From positions 930,001 through 994,000 of the forward strand of contig NZ_CP147915.1 of the NCBI RefSeq assembly GCF_039645585.1: a stretch of 64,000 bases of DNA, written 5' to 3'. Made by a program: the position numbers and the translations under genes. The number at the start of each line of letters is the position of its first letter. Position 1 is the first letter of the stretch. Below are positions 28,487 to 36,466 of the stretch, piece by piece. The DNA is from Sulfurimonas sp. HSL-1656 (GTDB taxonomy: Bacteria > Campylobacterota > Campylobacteria > Campylobacterales > Sulfurimonadaceae). The notes under the pieces are model-generated. The model was not told the DNA's origin, did no database searches, and was given only the letters and a program-made list of their open reading frames with translations.

Positions 28487-28957
28487 ATGCCCGAAGAACC
28501 TTTGCCAGAAAACAGCGACTCTGTGCTGGAACATACCCTTGGCGCGATGTTGCGCCGGATGTACAGTGCGCTTTCGGAACAGGTTTACGGTCGTCTTGAA
28601 GAAGCTGGGTATGCGGATATCCGCCCCATGCATAGTAAAGTGATGCGCCATCTGACCGGCCGGGGTGCACGGGTAACGACCCTGGCCGAACAGGCTCAGA
28701 TCACCAAGCAGAGTATGTCTGCCATAGTCGAAGAACTTATTACGCTCGGCTACCTTGAAAAAAGAGCCGATCCCAGTGACGGTAGAGCATCGCTGGTGAT
28801 GTTCACACCGCGCGGCAAAGCGTTGCAGGCGACATTAATCCGTCTCAGTGCCGAGGCTGAAAAAGTGCTCGCGAAAAATATCGGTGAGCAGAAATATGCG
28901 CAGTTCAGGGCCCTATTGATGGAGTGGACAAATGTGGAAAACAACCGGATAACGTGA
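28487..28957 (+). CDS. MarR family transcriptional regulator
   Basis: The 156-residue protein carries the winged-helix core. The recognition region is TTLAEQAQITKQSMSAIVEEL, followed by the wing (KRADPSDGRASLVMFTPRG) and flanking dimerisation helices. MarR proteins usually repress their own gene and a divergent neighbour and are released by phenolic or oxidant ligands. Tandem operators lie upstream. Confidence 0.85.
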   Translation: MPEEPLPENSDSVLEHTLGAMLRRMYSALSEQVYGRLEEAGYADIRPMHSKVMRHLTGRGARVTTLAEQAQITKQSMSAIVEELITLGYLEKRADPSDGRASLVMFTPRGKALQATLIRLSAEAEKVLAKNIGEQKYAQFRALLMEWTNVENNRIT

Positions 28958-29059
28958 ACGTTGAGGCCTCGCTCACCTGCAAATTGGAGCGTGGCGAGTC
29001 ATTTGTACGAAGGAATCGATGGAACGTCCGGAATATCCCTGGACATCTCCGTCCGCGGG

Positions 29060-31000
29060 TCAGTATGAAAATTTCTCCCGAATGGTGTCGGCGATTTCCA
29101 CCGGTGTTTTCAACTGTGCGAAACAGCTCTGTGTCCCGCAGAGCATATAGTTTTTGTTATGGGTGGCTTTGACGCGAACGTAGGGGTAGGTGACTTCCGC
29201 CAGGGAAGGCGCGGCCATAGCCAGTTTGTCGGCATTGGCCTTGACGAGCAGGTCTTCGAAGCGGTAGCGGATCGCCTGGTTGAAGAGGTGGGGGTAGCTG
29301 ATAGGTGCTTTCACCAGTTTGGCGGAGTAGAACTGCAGGGTAGAGAAGGCGAACTGCCGGTAGCTGTCATCCTGGAGCATGCCGAGGCTCAGCAGCAGAT
29401 CGACGATCACGCCGATGGAACCGGGATAAAGCGCGTCTGCCGGGTCCGCCTCCGTCGTGAACTCCCCGCGACTCAGATACCAGCGTCCGTTCTCATAGAA
29501 CTCCTCCAGCGCGAAGTCGGCCATCCGCTGCGCCTGCATGAGCCAGACGTTTTCATAAGTGGCTTCATACGCTTTGATAAACGCGGTACCGAGGTAGGCG
29601 TAATCTTCCAAAAAGGCGCCGACCTTCGGGGTGCTGTGAATGAGGCCCGAGTGAAAGAGCGCTCCCTGGGGCATCACAAAATCCATAAGTGCCTCCAGCG
29701 CATCGACGGCCTTTTGGGTGTAGATGGGGTCGGATTTCCCCAGCTCGAAGAGGCCGCGGATCATCATCGCGCTCCACGAGGTCTGCACCTTTTTGTCGAT
29801 AAAGGGGTACTCGCGCGCTTGTCTCAGGGAGATAAGCACCTCCCGTACGGCGTCGAACCACTCCGGACGGTCGGCGGGCGACTCGAGCCAGACGATGTTG
29901 CGGCCCATGAAGTTGCCCTCCGGCGTTATATGCAGGGCGGCGAGGATGGTATCCGTGTCGTCCGCGCCGAACCCTTGTTCGAGCAGTGCGGTTTTGGCCG
30001 TGTCGTAGTCAAAAGTGTAGTAGATGCCCTGCTTGCCATCGGTGTCGGCATCGCTGGCGGAGTAGAAGAGGCCGTCTTCCTGCATTTTCCCGCTCATAAA
30101 GTCGGCGATCTCTTTGGCAATGAGGGTATAGCTCGCGTCATCCAGCATCCGTCCGGCACGGGCGTAGAGCTCGCAGTGCAGCCCGTTGTCGAAGGTCATC
30201 TTCTCAAAACGGGGCACCAGCCAATTCACGTCGGTACTGTAGCGGCAGAAGCCGCCGTCGATGAGGTCGTACATGCCGCCCCGGTGCATCGTAGAGAGCG
30301 TCTGCGTCAGCATCTTCTCGGCATCGGGATTGTCCTGCAGCAGCACGATGTCCAGCAGCGCGTTGAGGGTGTAGATCTGCGGGAATTTCAGATCATTCGA
30401 AAAGCCGCCGCTGTTCGGCTCGAAAATGCGCAGCGCCTGTTTGACGAAGCGCTGGATCAGGGTGGCATTGAGCTGTTTGACCTCTACTGCCTGCGGGGCA
30501 GGTTTGTCCAGATAGGCCTGAATCTCGTCTGCGCTTTTGAACAGGCTTTTATCTTTTTGCGCCACTTTGGCCGCAATGAGTTTAGAGAGCTCCGTGAAAC
30601 CGATCTTCTCCCCGCGGGACTCCGGCGTGATGTAGGTACCGGCAAAGATGGGCCGGTTGTCCGGCGTGCAGAAGACGGAAGTGGGCCATCCGCTCGGTTT
30701 GCGGTTCAGCAGGTGGTGGACCTCCTGGTAGTATTTGTCGATTTCCGGGCGCTCTTCGCGGTCAACTTTGATGCAGATATAGTGTTCGTTCAGGATCGCG
30801 GCGATCTTTTCATTGCTGAACACGTCGCGCTCCATGGCGTGGCACCAGTGGCAGGTGCTGTAGCCTATAGAGATGAAAAGGGGGCGTGCTTCCGTGCGGG
30901 CACGTTCGAACGCTTCGTCGCACCAGGGGTACCACTCTATGGGGTTGTCTTTGTGTTGCTGCAGATAGGGCGAGTCTTCGAGTTCGAGTCTGTTGGGCAT
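29060..31000 (-). CDS. DUF255 thioredoxin-domain protein (YyaL/SSP411 family)
   Basis: About 646 residues. The N-terminal thioredoxin-like domain contains STCHWCHAMERD with the CHWC pair near residue 48, preceded by NRLELEDSPYLQQH, the family start. The rest is an (alpha/alpha)6 toroid resembling N-acylglucosamine epimerases. Function is uncertain. ATG 31000 fits the family start; a TTG at 31036 extends it without support. Confidence 0.85.
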   Translation of the reverse strand: MPNRLELEDSPYLQQHKDNPIEWYPWCDEAFERARTEARPLFISIGYSTCHWCHAMERDVFSNEKIAAILNEHYICIKVDREERPEIDKYYQEVHHLLNRKPSGWPTSVFCTPDNRPIFAGTYITPESRGEKIGFTELSKLIAAKVAQKDKSLFKSADEIQAYLDKPAPQAVEVKQLNATLIQRFVKQALRIFEPNSGGFSNDLKFPQIYTLNALLDIVLLQDNPDAEKMLTQTLSTMHRGGMYDLIDGGFCRYSTDVNWLVPRFEKMTFDNGLHCELYARAGRMLDDASYTLIAKEIADFMSGKMQEDGLFYSASDADTDGKQGIYYTFDYDTAKTALLEQGFGADDTDTILAALHITPEGNFMGRNIVWLESPADRPEWFDAVREVLISLRQAREYPFIDKKVQTSWSAMMIRGLFELGKSDPIYTQKAVDALEALMDFVMPQGALFHSGLIHSTPKVGAFLEDYAYLGTAFIKAYEATYENVWLMQAQRMADFALEEFYENGRWYLSRGEFTTEADPADALYPGSIGVIVDLLLSLGMLQDDSYRQFAFSTLQFYSAKLVKAPISYPHLFNQAIRYRFEDLLVKANADKLAMAAPSLAEVTYPYVRVKATHNKNYMLCGTQSCFAQLKTPVEIADTIREKFSY

Positions 31001-31167
31001 GGGTTTCCGATCTGTTTTGGGAAAGGACTTTAACAAACGAATCTATGTTCGCGCCGAGCGTATCGCGAATTCAGCGATAGTCCTTTGTTTTTGTTCGATA
31101 TGCAAGATCCGCTCTTTTGGTCTTAACGTCCTTTTTTCGATTCGGCTACATATGCGTAAGACACTAA

Positions 31168-31488
31168 TCAATGCGATAAGTGATGTTGTTCGATGATCTC
31201 GGTAAAGGCCGCCTGGAGCACTGCTTCGTCCGGGAGCTCGCCGCGCGCTGCTTTGCCCCGAAGATCGTAGAGCTCGAAAAGACGCGCAACATCTTCTTGC
31301 TTCAGTTCAAAGCCTTTTGCTTCGATTGACCGCAGGAGTCCTTCGCTGACAGCAATTTGGTGCTCTTTATTTGCCACTGTCCACGCTTCACCCATGTACC
31401 AGTAGACCACCATGTCAGTGACCGGATAATGTCCTTTTTTGATGTAGGTGTAGTCATTGAAATAGCGTTCCAGTCTGTCCAATTGCAT
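31168..31488 (-). CDS. Small cytosolic protein of unknown function
   Basis: A 106-residue charged, helical protein starting MQLDRLERYFNDYTY. ATG 31488 is preferred because GGAGG ends six bases upstream, while ATG 31494 would touch it. No family recognised. It stands alone between the DUF255 gene and thioredoxin 2 on the same strand. Confidence 0.55.
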   Translation of the reverse strand: MQLDRLERYFNDYTYIKKGHYPVTDMVVYWYMGEAWTVANKEHQIAVSEGLLRSIEAKGFELKQEDVARLFELYDLRGKAARGELPDEAVLQAAFTEIIEQHHLSH

Positions 31489-31546
31489 CAGCATCCTCCT
31501 GACTCATATAACAGGAGGTATGCAATAGTCGCTCCCGACTGCTTTG

Positions 31547-32017
31547 TCAGCGACTGTCTGCATCCTGACGGTAGGCGTTACATTTGGCGATGTACTTCCC
31601 GGTCCACTTTTGGAGCTCTTCCACGCTCATCGCCCTGGCCCTCCGGTTGATCTCATACCCGTTTTTAAAGAGAATCAGCGTCGGGACGGAGCGGATGTTA
31701 TAACGTGCAGCAAGCAGCTTTTGCGCATCAGTATCGACTTTGAGGAATCGGGCTTTCATCGGCAGGGCTGCGGCCGCCTCTTCGAATGCCGGGGCCATCG
31801 TGCGGCAGGGACCGCACCAGGGCGCCCAGAAATCGACGACCACTATGATGTCACTGTTCCAGATATGCTTCATAAAGGCCGCATCATCCACGCCGACCGG
31901 TTTCGTCTCCAGCAGCGAAGCCTTGCAGTGCGTGCAGTCGGCTTCGCTGTAATGCTCCTGTACGGGAATGGTGTTGATCTCACTGCAATGGGGACAGACC
32001 ACTCTTTGTTCATCCAT
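31547..32017 (-). CDS. trxC: Thioredoxin 2
   Basis: The 156-residue protein has an N-terminal zinc-binding segment with two CxxC pairs (CPHC at 8-11, CTHC near 28) and a thioredoxin domain with WAPWCGPC near residue 65. This is the TrxC arrangement, a cytosolic oxidative-stress thioredoxin whose zinc centre responds to redox state. GGAGG precedes the ATG. Confidence 0.9.
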   Translation of the reverse strand: MDEQRVVCPHCSEINTIPVQEHYSEADCTHCKASLLETKPVGVDDAAFMKHIWNSDIIVVVDFWAPWCGPCRTMAPAFEEAAAALPMKARFLKVDTDAQKLLAARYNIRSVPTLILFKNGYEINRRARAMSVEELQKWTGKYIAKCNAYRQDADSR

Positions 32018-32185
32018 AACGCTGTGCCTCCGGGTCTCGATCTCTTTCTGCCCCGGGCGCGGTGGGATTTTACGCTGTCATGCAGCATGAAAAAATCAGC
32101 TTTGACCCATGGAACTACAATCTCTCGTGCAAGTTTCAAACTATGAAAGGGTGCTTTGTTCTTTTGGTTGCTCTCCTCCGGGTTG

Positions 32186-32878
32186 TTAGGCAGTACCGGA
32201 TATGTCATCCTCACCCCGTGAGCGCCTTCGTATACCTATCAGTACCAGATTCAAACCCAGAGCAGCTGCCGTTATGATCAGCCATTCCATCGCAAGCGTG
32301 TTCCGATCAATGACGAGCATGGGATATTGCCGACTCGCGTCCAAATCACTGTCGAGAATGAAAGCCACTTTCGGGAGAATCGTATCGGGGCCTTCCATCT
32401 CAAGTGTTGAAGCCGGACCGTAAATGGGCCTTTTGACCGGCGGCAGTAGTGTCGTAAACATTATGAGGGCCATCGCTGCGATAATGACGCTCATCGTTCG
32501 CCTTAACGATTTGGGTATTTCAGAGCGTGTAGCGGCGAGATCGAGGATAGTCATACTCAAGAGAACGGCAAATAGCTGAAGCAATGCGGCGATAAAAAGC
32601 ACGAACATTGAAAAACCGTTCATCAGGAGGAGTATATAGAGTGAAATCCATATAAATACGTAAACGAACCACTTGAGTGCAGCGTGAAAATCAATCTTGT
32701 CTTCTTTGATGCTGACGCTGTAAAGTTTCCAAAGGGCAGTGGAAAAAAAACCGATAGGCCCGGTGACGAACAGGCCGAGGACGATCCCCAAACCTCCTGG
32801 AATGAAGATGCTGATGGCAAATAAAACAGCACCTACCATAAGGGCAGGGACGAAGACGCGAGAAGTAAAGTCCGTCAT
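32186..32878 (-). CDS. Polytopic membrane protein of unknown function
   Basis: This 230-residue protein has about six hydrophobic segments and a loop near residues 150-190 between the last two. No family recognised. GGGAGT lies upstream of the ATG. GC content is intermediate between the core genome and the cassette array that begins about 60 bases beyond its start. Confidence 0.55.
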   Translation of the reverse strand: MTDFTSRVFVPALMVGAVLFAISIFIPGGLGIVLGLFVTGPIGFFSTALWKLYSVSIKEDKIDFHAALKWFVYVFIWISLYILLLMNGFSMFVLFIAALLQLFAVLLSMTILDLAATRSEIPKSLRRTMSVIIAAMALIMFTTLLPPVKRPIYGPASTLEMEGPDTILPKVAFILDSDLDASRQYPMLVIDRNTLAMEWLIITAAALGLNLVLIGIRRRSRGEDDISGTA

Positions 32879-32941
32879 GAAAATGACTCCCTTATCCGTT
32901 TTTATTTTTATGGGGTGACATGTGGTTAGTCTCCGCGATAT

Positions 32942-33226
32942 CTACTTGCTGTTCTGCTTCAAAGCTTCCTCGATTTCGTGGATTCTTCGATCGGCATAAT
33001 CTTCAAATCTTTCATTCGTCGTGGCGTTTGAATCTTTTGGCTTTTGCTGTTTGGGAACGAGCATAGCAACAAGCAAAACCGGTATAAAAATAAATATGAA
33101 GCTTAAGAGGCAGATGATTAATTCCGGAAGTCTGTCTCTTCCGCCAAATTGAAAACTAATTCCCCAGAGGATATAAAAAATAAAAACTGCAAAAAGAACT
33201 TTGGATATGTCAATCGAACTTTTCAT
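32942..33226 (-). CDS. Small two-helix membrane protein, distal to the last attC
   Basis: 94 residues with hydrophobic segments at about 8-28 and 35-58 and a charged coiled tail. It follows attC 33238-33306 in the array orientation, so it may be the last cassette gene, but I find no attC behind it (32880-32941). It could be the array edge or a cassette whose attC has decayed. Confidence 0.5.
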   Translation of the reverse strand: MKSSIDISKVLFAVFIFYILWGISFQFGGRDRLPELIICLLSFIFIFIPVLLVAMLVPKQQKPKDSNATTNERFEDYADRRIHEIEEALKQNSK

Positions 33227-33237
33227 CTTTTCCCACT

Positions 33238-33306
33238 GGATAACGTTTAAAATGAGAAATATTTGGGCCGCAGGGTCAAATATTTCTCTCCAATGTTTTG
33301 TTATGG
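33238..33306 (-). repeat. attC site 1 (array end)
   Basis: The site runs from GGATAAC (33238-33244) to GTTATGG (33300-33306) with the conserved TAACGTTTAAAATGAG arm and a long imperfect palindrome (AATATTTG/CAAATATT). It terminates the cassette of the lipoprotein gene. It is more divergent than the sites further up and its terminal cores match each other only partly. Confidence 0.75.
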
Positions 33307-33336
33307 CTTATATTTCTGTAAAGCCTCAACTATTAT

Positions 33337-33720
33337 TTATTCTATTGTTAAGTCAAAAGTTTCTTTATTTTTTCTTTCTTCACAAGTACCATATTCTACG
33401 GAATTATTTAATGTGAATGTACAACTCAGATAGCCACCTTTTGAACCTCTTTGCTTTAATATTCCACCACTTGTTGATGAACCACTTATTAAAGCCGTGC
33501 TATTTCCAACCATTGCTGTTCCGTAACTTGAAGTTTTAATTCTTGACCAATGCCCTTTATAATTTTCATCTCTTATTGTAATATCAAAGGTGTCGCTAAA
33601 ATCATTAAATGTTCCATAATGAATTGAATTGTCTTTTTGTGAAACTAATTCTGCTTTGTATGTACATCCACTAAGTAAGACAATCCCGCATACAATTAGG
33701 ATTGAGTTTTTGGTTTGCAT
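33337..33720 (-). CDS. Cassette gene: small lipoprotein
   Basis: 127 residues with a lipoprotein signal peptide ending LLSGC (lipobox Cys at about 19), followed by a beta-rich, Ser/Thr/Gly-rich domain with a further cysteine pair. AT-rich composition differs from the core genome. Located between attC sites at 33238 and 33733. Function unknown. Confidence 0.65.
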   Translation of the reverse strand: MQTKNSILIVCGIVLLSGCTYKAELVSQKDNSIHYGTFNDFSDTFDITIRDENYKGHWSRIKTSSYGTAMVGNSTALISGSSTSGGILKQRGSKGGYLSCTFTLNNSVEYGTCEERKNKETFDLTIE

Positions 33721-33732
33721 TTTAACTCCTTT

Positions 33733-33804
33733 TTATAACGTTTAAACTCACCAATATGAGGCCCGCATGTGGGCCTCATATTGGTGTGCAGAGATTTGTT
33801 AGAT
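33733..33804 (-). repeat. attC site 2
   Basis: From TTATAAC (33733-33739) to GTTAGAT (33798-33804). The inner palindrome CCAATATGAGGCCC/GGGCCTCATATTGG is nearly perfect. The stop codon of the HNH gene lies inside the right core, as expected for a compact gene cassette. The GTTAGAT core equals the complement of the core at the other end of the HNH cassette (34241-34247). Confidence 0.85.
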
Positions 33805-34242
33805 GTGGACTGCATCATATATCGCTTTTGCTATCTCATAGTCAATTTCGTGTTTTCCATGCGGAGTAGCCTTAACAAAACGGCCTATTTCCTCAGGCGA
33901 GAATGAAAAATCCTTAGGCAAAGATAGTTTTCTTTTGGCTGCCCCATCTGCTGAATTGCATTGATCACAAATTACTGTTTGAGGGAATCTGCCATTATTC
34001 AAAGATAAATAACCTTGTGAATGATCATGATGCTTATGCAGTATAGCAACCCAGTCGTAAAATGCATTAGGTGAATTCGGAAATCGTTTAGCCCACCTCA
34101 TTATTTGATACTTGTTTCTTTTACACGAAGGACATATCCAGTAATCACCTACCATAGCCCAAAGTCTGTGACAATGCAGCCCATCATAATTTTCAAAATC
34201 TTCTTGTGTAGGTACTTTTAGTTTCATGTTATTCATCTTCAT
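33799..34242 (-). CDS. Cassette gene: HNH-type zinc-finger nuclease-like protein
   Basis: 147 residues with CPSC near 38-41 and CDQCN near 92-95, and a histidine cluster (ILHKHHDHSQGY) between them. This fits an HNH endonuclease with a structural zinc site, or a related zinc-ribbon protein. The ATG at 34242 overlaps the attC core; in-frame ATGs at 34236 and 34227 are alternatives and none has a ribosome site. Substrate unknown; it might be a defence or mobility nuclease. Confidence 0.6.
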   Translation of the reverse strand: MKMNNMKLKVPTQEDFENYDGLHCHRLWAMVGDYWICPSCKRNKYQIMRWAKRFPNSPNAFYDWVAILHKHHDHSQGYLSLNNGRFPQTVICDQCNSADGAAKRKLSLPKDFSFSPEEIGRFVKATPHGKHEIDYEIAKAIYDAVHI

Positions 34243-34312
34243 CTAACGTTTAAAATGAGCAATCAAAAAGCCGCCCGCGGGTTTTTGATTGGTCTCCTTT
34301 GATTTGTTAGAT
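34241..34312 (-). repeat. attC site 3
   Basis: From ATCTAAC (34241-34247) to GTTAGAT (34306-34312). The palindromic centre is CAATCAAAAAGCC against GGGTTTTTGATTG. The 72-bp site is nearly identical to those at 34625 and 35340. The upstream gene's stop codon lies within the right core. Confidence 0.9.
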
Positions 34313-34615
34313 GCTATTCGCATGCTTAATTTCCTCCTGCTCTTCTGCTGGTACATTTGACCACAAAACGTTTTTCGCAAGTTTCAGCTCAATGTCTAAA
34401 CTAGACTGAACAACATCGCAAATTTGTTTGTACCATTGAGAACAACTCCATTCTTTCAATGGCGTTGATTTGAATCCATGTCGTTCTTGATCCCAATAAA
34501 CACCGGCAGCATCTCGGTACACATATTGGTATTCCGGTTTGCCTTGGCTTTCAAGGCCAAGTAGCAACTCACCGGTATCAAGCAGTTCAATTCTCTTTAT
34601 TGTTTCGTGCCTCAT
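34307..34615 (-). CDS. Cassette gene: hypothetical protein
   Basis: 102-residue cytosolic protein starting MRHETIKRIELLDTGELLLG. No family recognised. AT-rich, bounded by nearly identical attC sites whose GTTAGAT/ATCTAAC cores are exact complements, so the gene is one intact cassette of about 380 bp. Confidence 0.6.
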   Translation of the reverse strand: MRHETIKRIELLDTGELLLGLESQGKPEYQYVYRDAAGVYWDQERHGFKSTPLKEWSCSQWYKQICDVVQSSLDIELKLAKNVLWSNVPAEEQEEIKHANSI

Positions 34616-34624
34616 TTGCTTACC

Positions 34625-34696
34625 ATCTAACGTTTAAAATGAGCAATCAAAAAGCCGCCCGCGGGTTTTTGATTGGTCTCCTTTGGTTTGTTAACC
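34625..34696 (-). repeat. attC site 4
   Basis: From ATCTAAC (34625-34631) to GTTAACC (34690-34696), with the same internal palindrome as site 3. The GTTAACC core is complementary to GGTTAAC at 35340-35346, the other end of the same cassette. The stop of the 34691-35323 gene is inside the core. Confidence 0.9.
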
Positions 34697-35323
34697 TTTT
34701 TTGCTGACATGAGGTCGTAACCATTTTTCAAATTTAGCAATAGCTTCATTGATTTCTGGAGTAAATTTGTCATACTCGGAATCTTCACCACCGTAATAAA
34801 GAACAGATCTTTCATTAGCTCTTTCTTCCCGTGTAGTAGCTTGATTAAACTCCGGATCTTTTTTTCGTTCAAGCATTTGTTGAATTGCAATTTGAAGCGT
34901 TACTCTACAAGATCGAAGTCCGGTTATGACGTCTTGAAACTTTGAGCCCCATTCAACCTGTGCATTCAAGTGATGTTCTTCAAGTTCCTTAAATGCAGCA
35001 TGCATAATTTCCCATCGTTTTTCGTAGACATGTGCTGTGCCTTCATAGTTGTACTCACGCTTTAAATGACCGTGATAATCTGTCATATCTTCTGGGTATT
35101 CATATTGATAAATCGCAGGATTTCTAACATGTTTAAAAGCTTCTCGTACTTTATATACTGACTTCAAAACATCTTTTGCAAGCTGATATTCTGCTTTTCC
35201 CTTGAGCTCTTTTTTCCATGCACTTAGTCCTAAGTATGCAAATATAGTGGCAGTGACAGCTGATAAACCTACAAGTGAATCTTTGGCAGCAGATATCCAT
35301 GGACCAAGTTCTGATATTTCCAA
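34691..35323 (-). CDS. Cassette gene: membrane-anchored helical protein
   Basis: 210 residues. An N-terminal amphipathic/hydrophobic segment (SLVGLSAVTATIFAYLGLSAW, about 17-37) probably anchors it in the membrane. The remainder is helical, charged and cytosolic or periplasmic. No family recognised. AT-rich and flanked by attC sites. Confidence 0.6.
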   Translation of the reverse strand: MEISELGPWISAAKDSLVGLSAVTATIFAYLGLSAWKKELKGKAEYQLAKDVLKSVYKVREAFKHVRNPAIYQYEYPEDMTDYHGHLKREYNYEGTAHVYEKRWEIMHAAFKELEEHHLNAQVEWGSKFQDVITGLRSCRVTLQIAIQQMLERKKDPEFNQATTREERANERSVLYYGGEDSEYDKFTPEINEAIAKFEKWLRPHVSKKG

Positions 35324-35339
35324 TTGTTTTTCCTTTGAA

Positions 35340-35411
35340 GGTTAACGTTTAAAATGAGCAATCAAAAAGCCGCGCGCGGGTTTTTGATTGGTCTCCTTTG
35401 ATTTGTTATAC
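35340..35411 (-). repeat. attC site 5
   Basis: From GGTTAAC (35340-35346) to GTTATAC (35405-35411). It differs from sites 3 and 4 at only a few bases (for example GCGCGCGG in the centre). The GTTATAC core is complementary to GTATAAC at 36227-36233, marking the far end of the DUF6602 cassette. Confidence 0.9.
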
Positions 35412-35414
35412 CTT

Positions 35415-36212
35415 CTATACAATGCGAACATTTCCAAATTGCACGTTTTGAATATAAGGAATTGCGTTTAGCCATGCTCCTTGAATATTGTTACAAGCCT
35501 CTTGTAGTGCTAAAAACATCATTAGTAAGTTGCCATTTGGGTTGTCAGCTATAATGTGAGTTCCTGGCAAAGGAGCTTGAGGGTTATTTAGTGTCAACGG
35601 TGAATTATCTAATTTTACAAAGCCCTTGTTCAGCAATACAACACCATCTAGAGCTGTACCTGGAGTAGATGTACGATTTGGTTGGTTCCATGTTGGAAGC
35701 GGAATATTATTATTGGCATGACTATTCATAATCCAATTATGTACAGTACTCATTTGAGCTGGACCATCATAGGCAACTACATAATTGATAACTTTTGGTG
35801 GAACCCAACCACTGCTAAAACTTCGTGTAACATTAGGAGATAAACTCTTCGCATTGTAGGCAGCTCTGACAGATTGATCTATAGCTGACTGATCCAACAA
35901 GGATTTCACCTCAATAGTGGCAACAACCGACTCGACTAGAAAACCGTTGACACCACCACCAAAGTCGAGCTTTGGATAATTGTTTTTGTAGATGACGATG
36001 TCATATTGATTTCTCTGAGCTCTAGGTTGTGAATTTGAATCGATAATTTCGCCTGTTCCTATTGCAACATTTGCACTTAGATGCCCTTCCAAGAATTCTT
36101 TAATGAATGCTTCTCTTGGCGTACCACGATGTAAAGTGTGGCCAGCATTAGCAGGAATTTGTGAGATGCTTACGAGATGATTCTCAATTGCATCTATGTG
36201 TGACTTAAGCAT
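35415..36212 (-). CDS. Cassette gene: DUF6602 protein, nuclease-like
   Basis: 265 residues, starting with HRGTPREAFIKEFLEGHL near residue 27. GTGEIID, NQYDIVIY and VVATIEVKSLL follow. The D and E-x-K spacing resembles the PD-(D/E)xK nuclease fold; I recall the name DUF6602 for this pattern. Such proteins occur in integrons and defence islands. It is the first cassette in the array, next to the putative integration point. Confidence 0.65.
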   Translation of the reverse strand: MLKSHIDAIENHLVSISQIPANAGHTLHRGTPREAFIKEFLEGHLSANVAIGTGEIIDSNSQPRAQRNQYDIVIYKNNYPKLDFGGGVNGFLVESVVATIEVKSLLDQSAIDQSVRAAYNAKSLSPNVTRSFSSGWVPPKVINYVVAYDGPAQMSTVHNWIMNSHANNNIPLPTWNQPNRTSTPGTALDGVVLLNKGFVKLDNSPLTLNNPQAPLPGTHIIADNPNGNLLMMFLALQEACNNIQGAWLNAIPYIQNVQFGNVRIV

Positions 36213-36226
36213 CTAGTTTCCTTAGT

Positions 36227-36233
36227 GTATAAC
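36227..36233 (-). other. Outer boundary of the first gene cassette
   Basis: GTATAAC here reads GTTATAC on the minus strand, complementary to the R'' core of attC site 5. Complementary ends define a cassette, so integration occurred at this G/TTATAC. The sequence beyond (36234-36416) is where attI and an integrase gene would be expected; it is AT-rich, has no ORF and no attC-like palindrome. Confidence 0.55.
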
Positions 36234-36416
36234 TATTTATTCATTCCCAAACTGTGTCATATTGCTGGAACATCCATAGATATTTGGAACTCATGAGTGT
36301 CCTAATATTGGATATTTAATCGCAATATTAAACAAATTGAAATATATCTGTTAATACTACGCTTTTTTTCTTAAAATTATTTCTGTTTGAACGTTCTCGG
36401 TATTTTGATATTCGGA

Positions 36417-36462
36417 CAAAGTGTCTGTCTATCATTGATATATGTGCTTATTGGACACTTTG
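36417..36462. repeat. 9-bp inverted repeat after the acyl-CoA dehydrogenase-like gene
   Basis: CAAAGTGTC at 36417-36425 pairs with GACACTTTG at 36454-36462 over a 28-base spacer, five bases past the stop of the minus-strand gene. It may be a terminator or the trace of a mobile-element end at the array border. Confidence 0.4.
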
Positions 36463-36466
36463 ACTT

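Noticed and set aside
29159-31033. A 624-codon plus-strand frame antisense to the DUF255 gene
   Set aside because: Same shadow effect; the minus strand has the conserved CHWC thioredoxin motif and family start.
33238-35411. Repeats considered as a CRISPR array
   Set aside because: Units are about 70 bp, palindromic, separated by 300-700 bp genes, and end in integron core sites. There are no short spacers and no cas genes.
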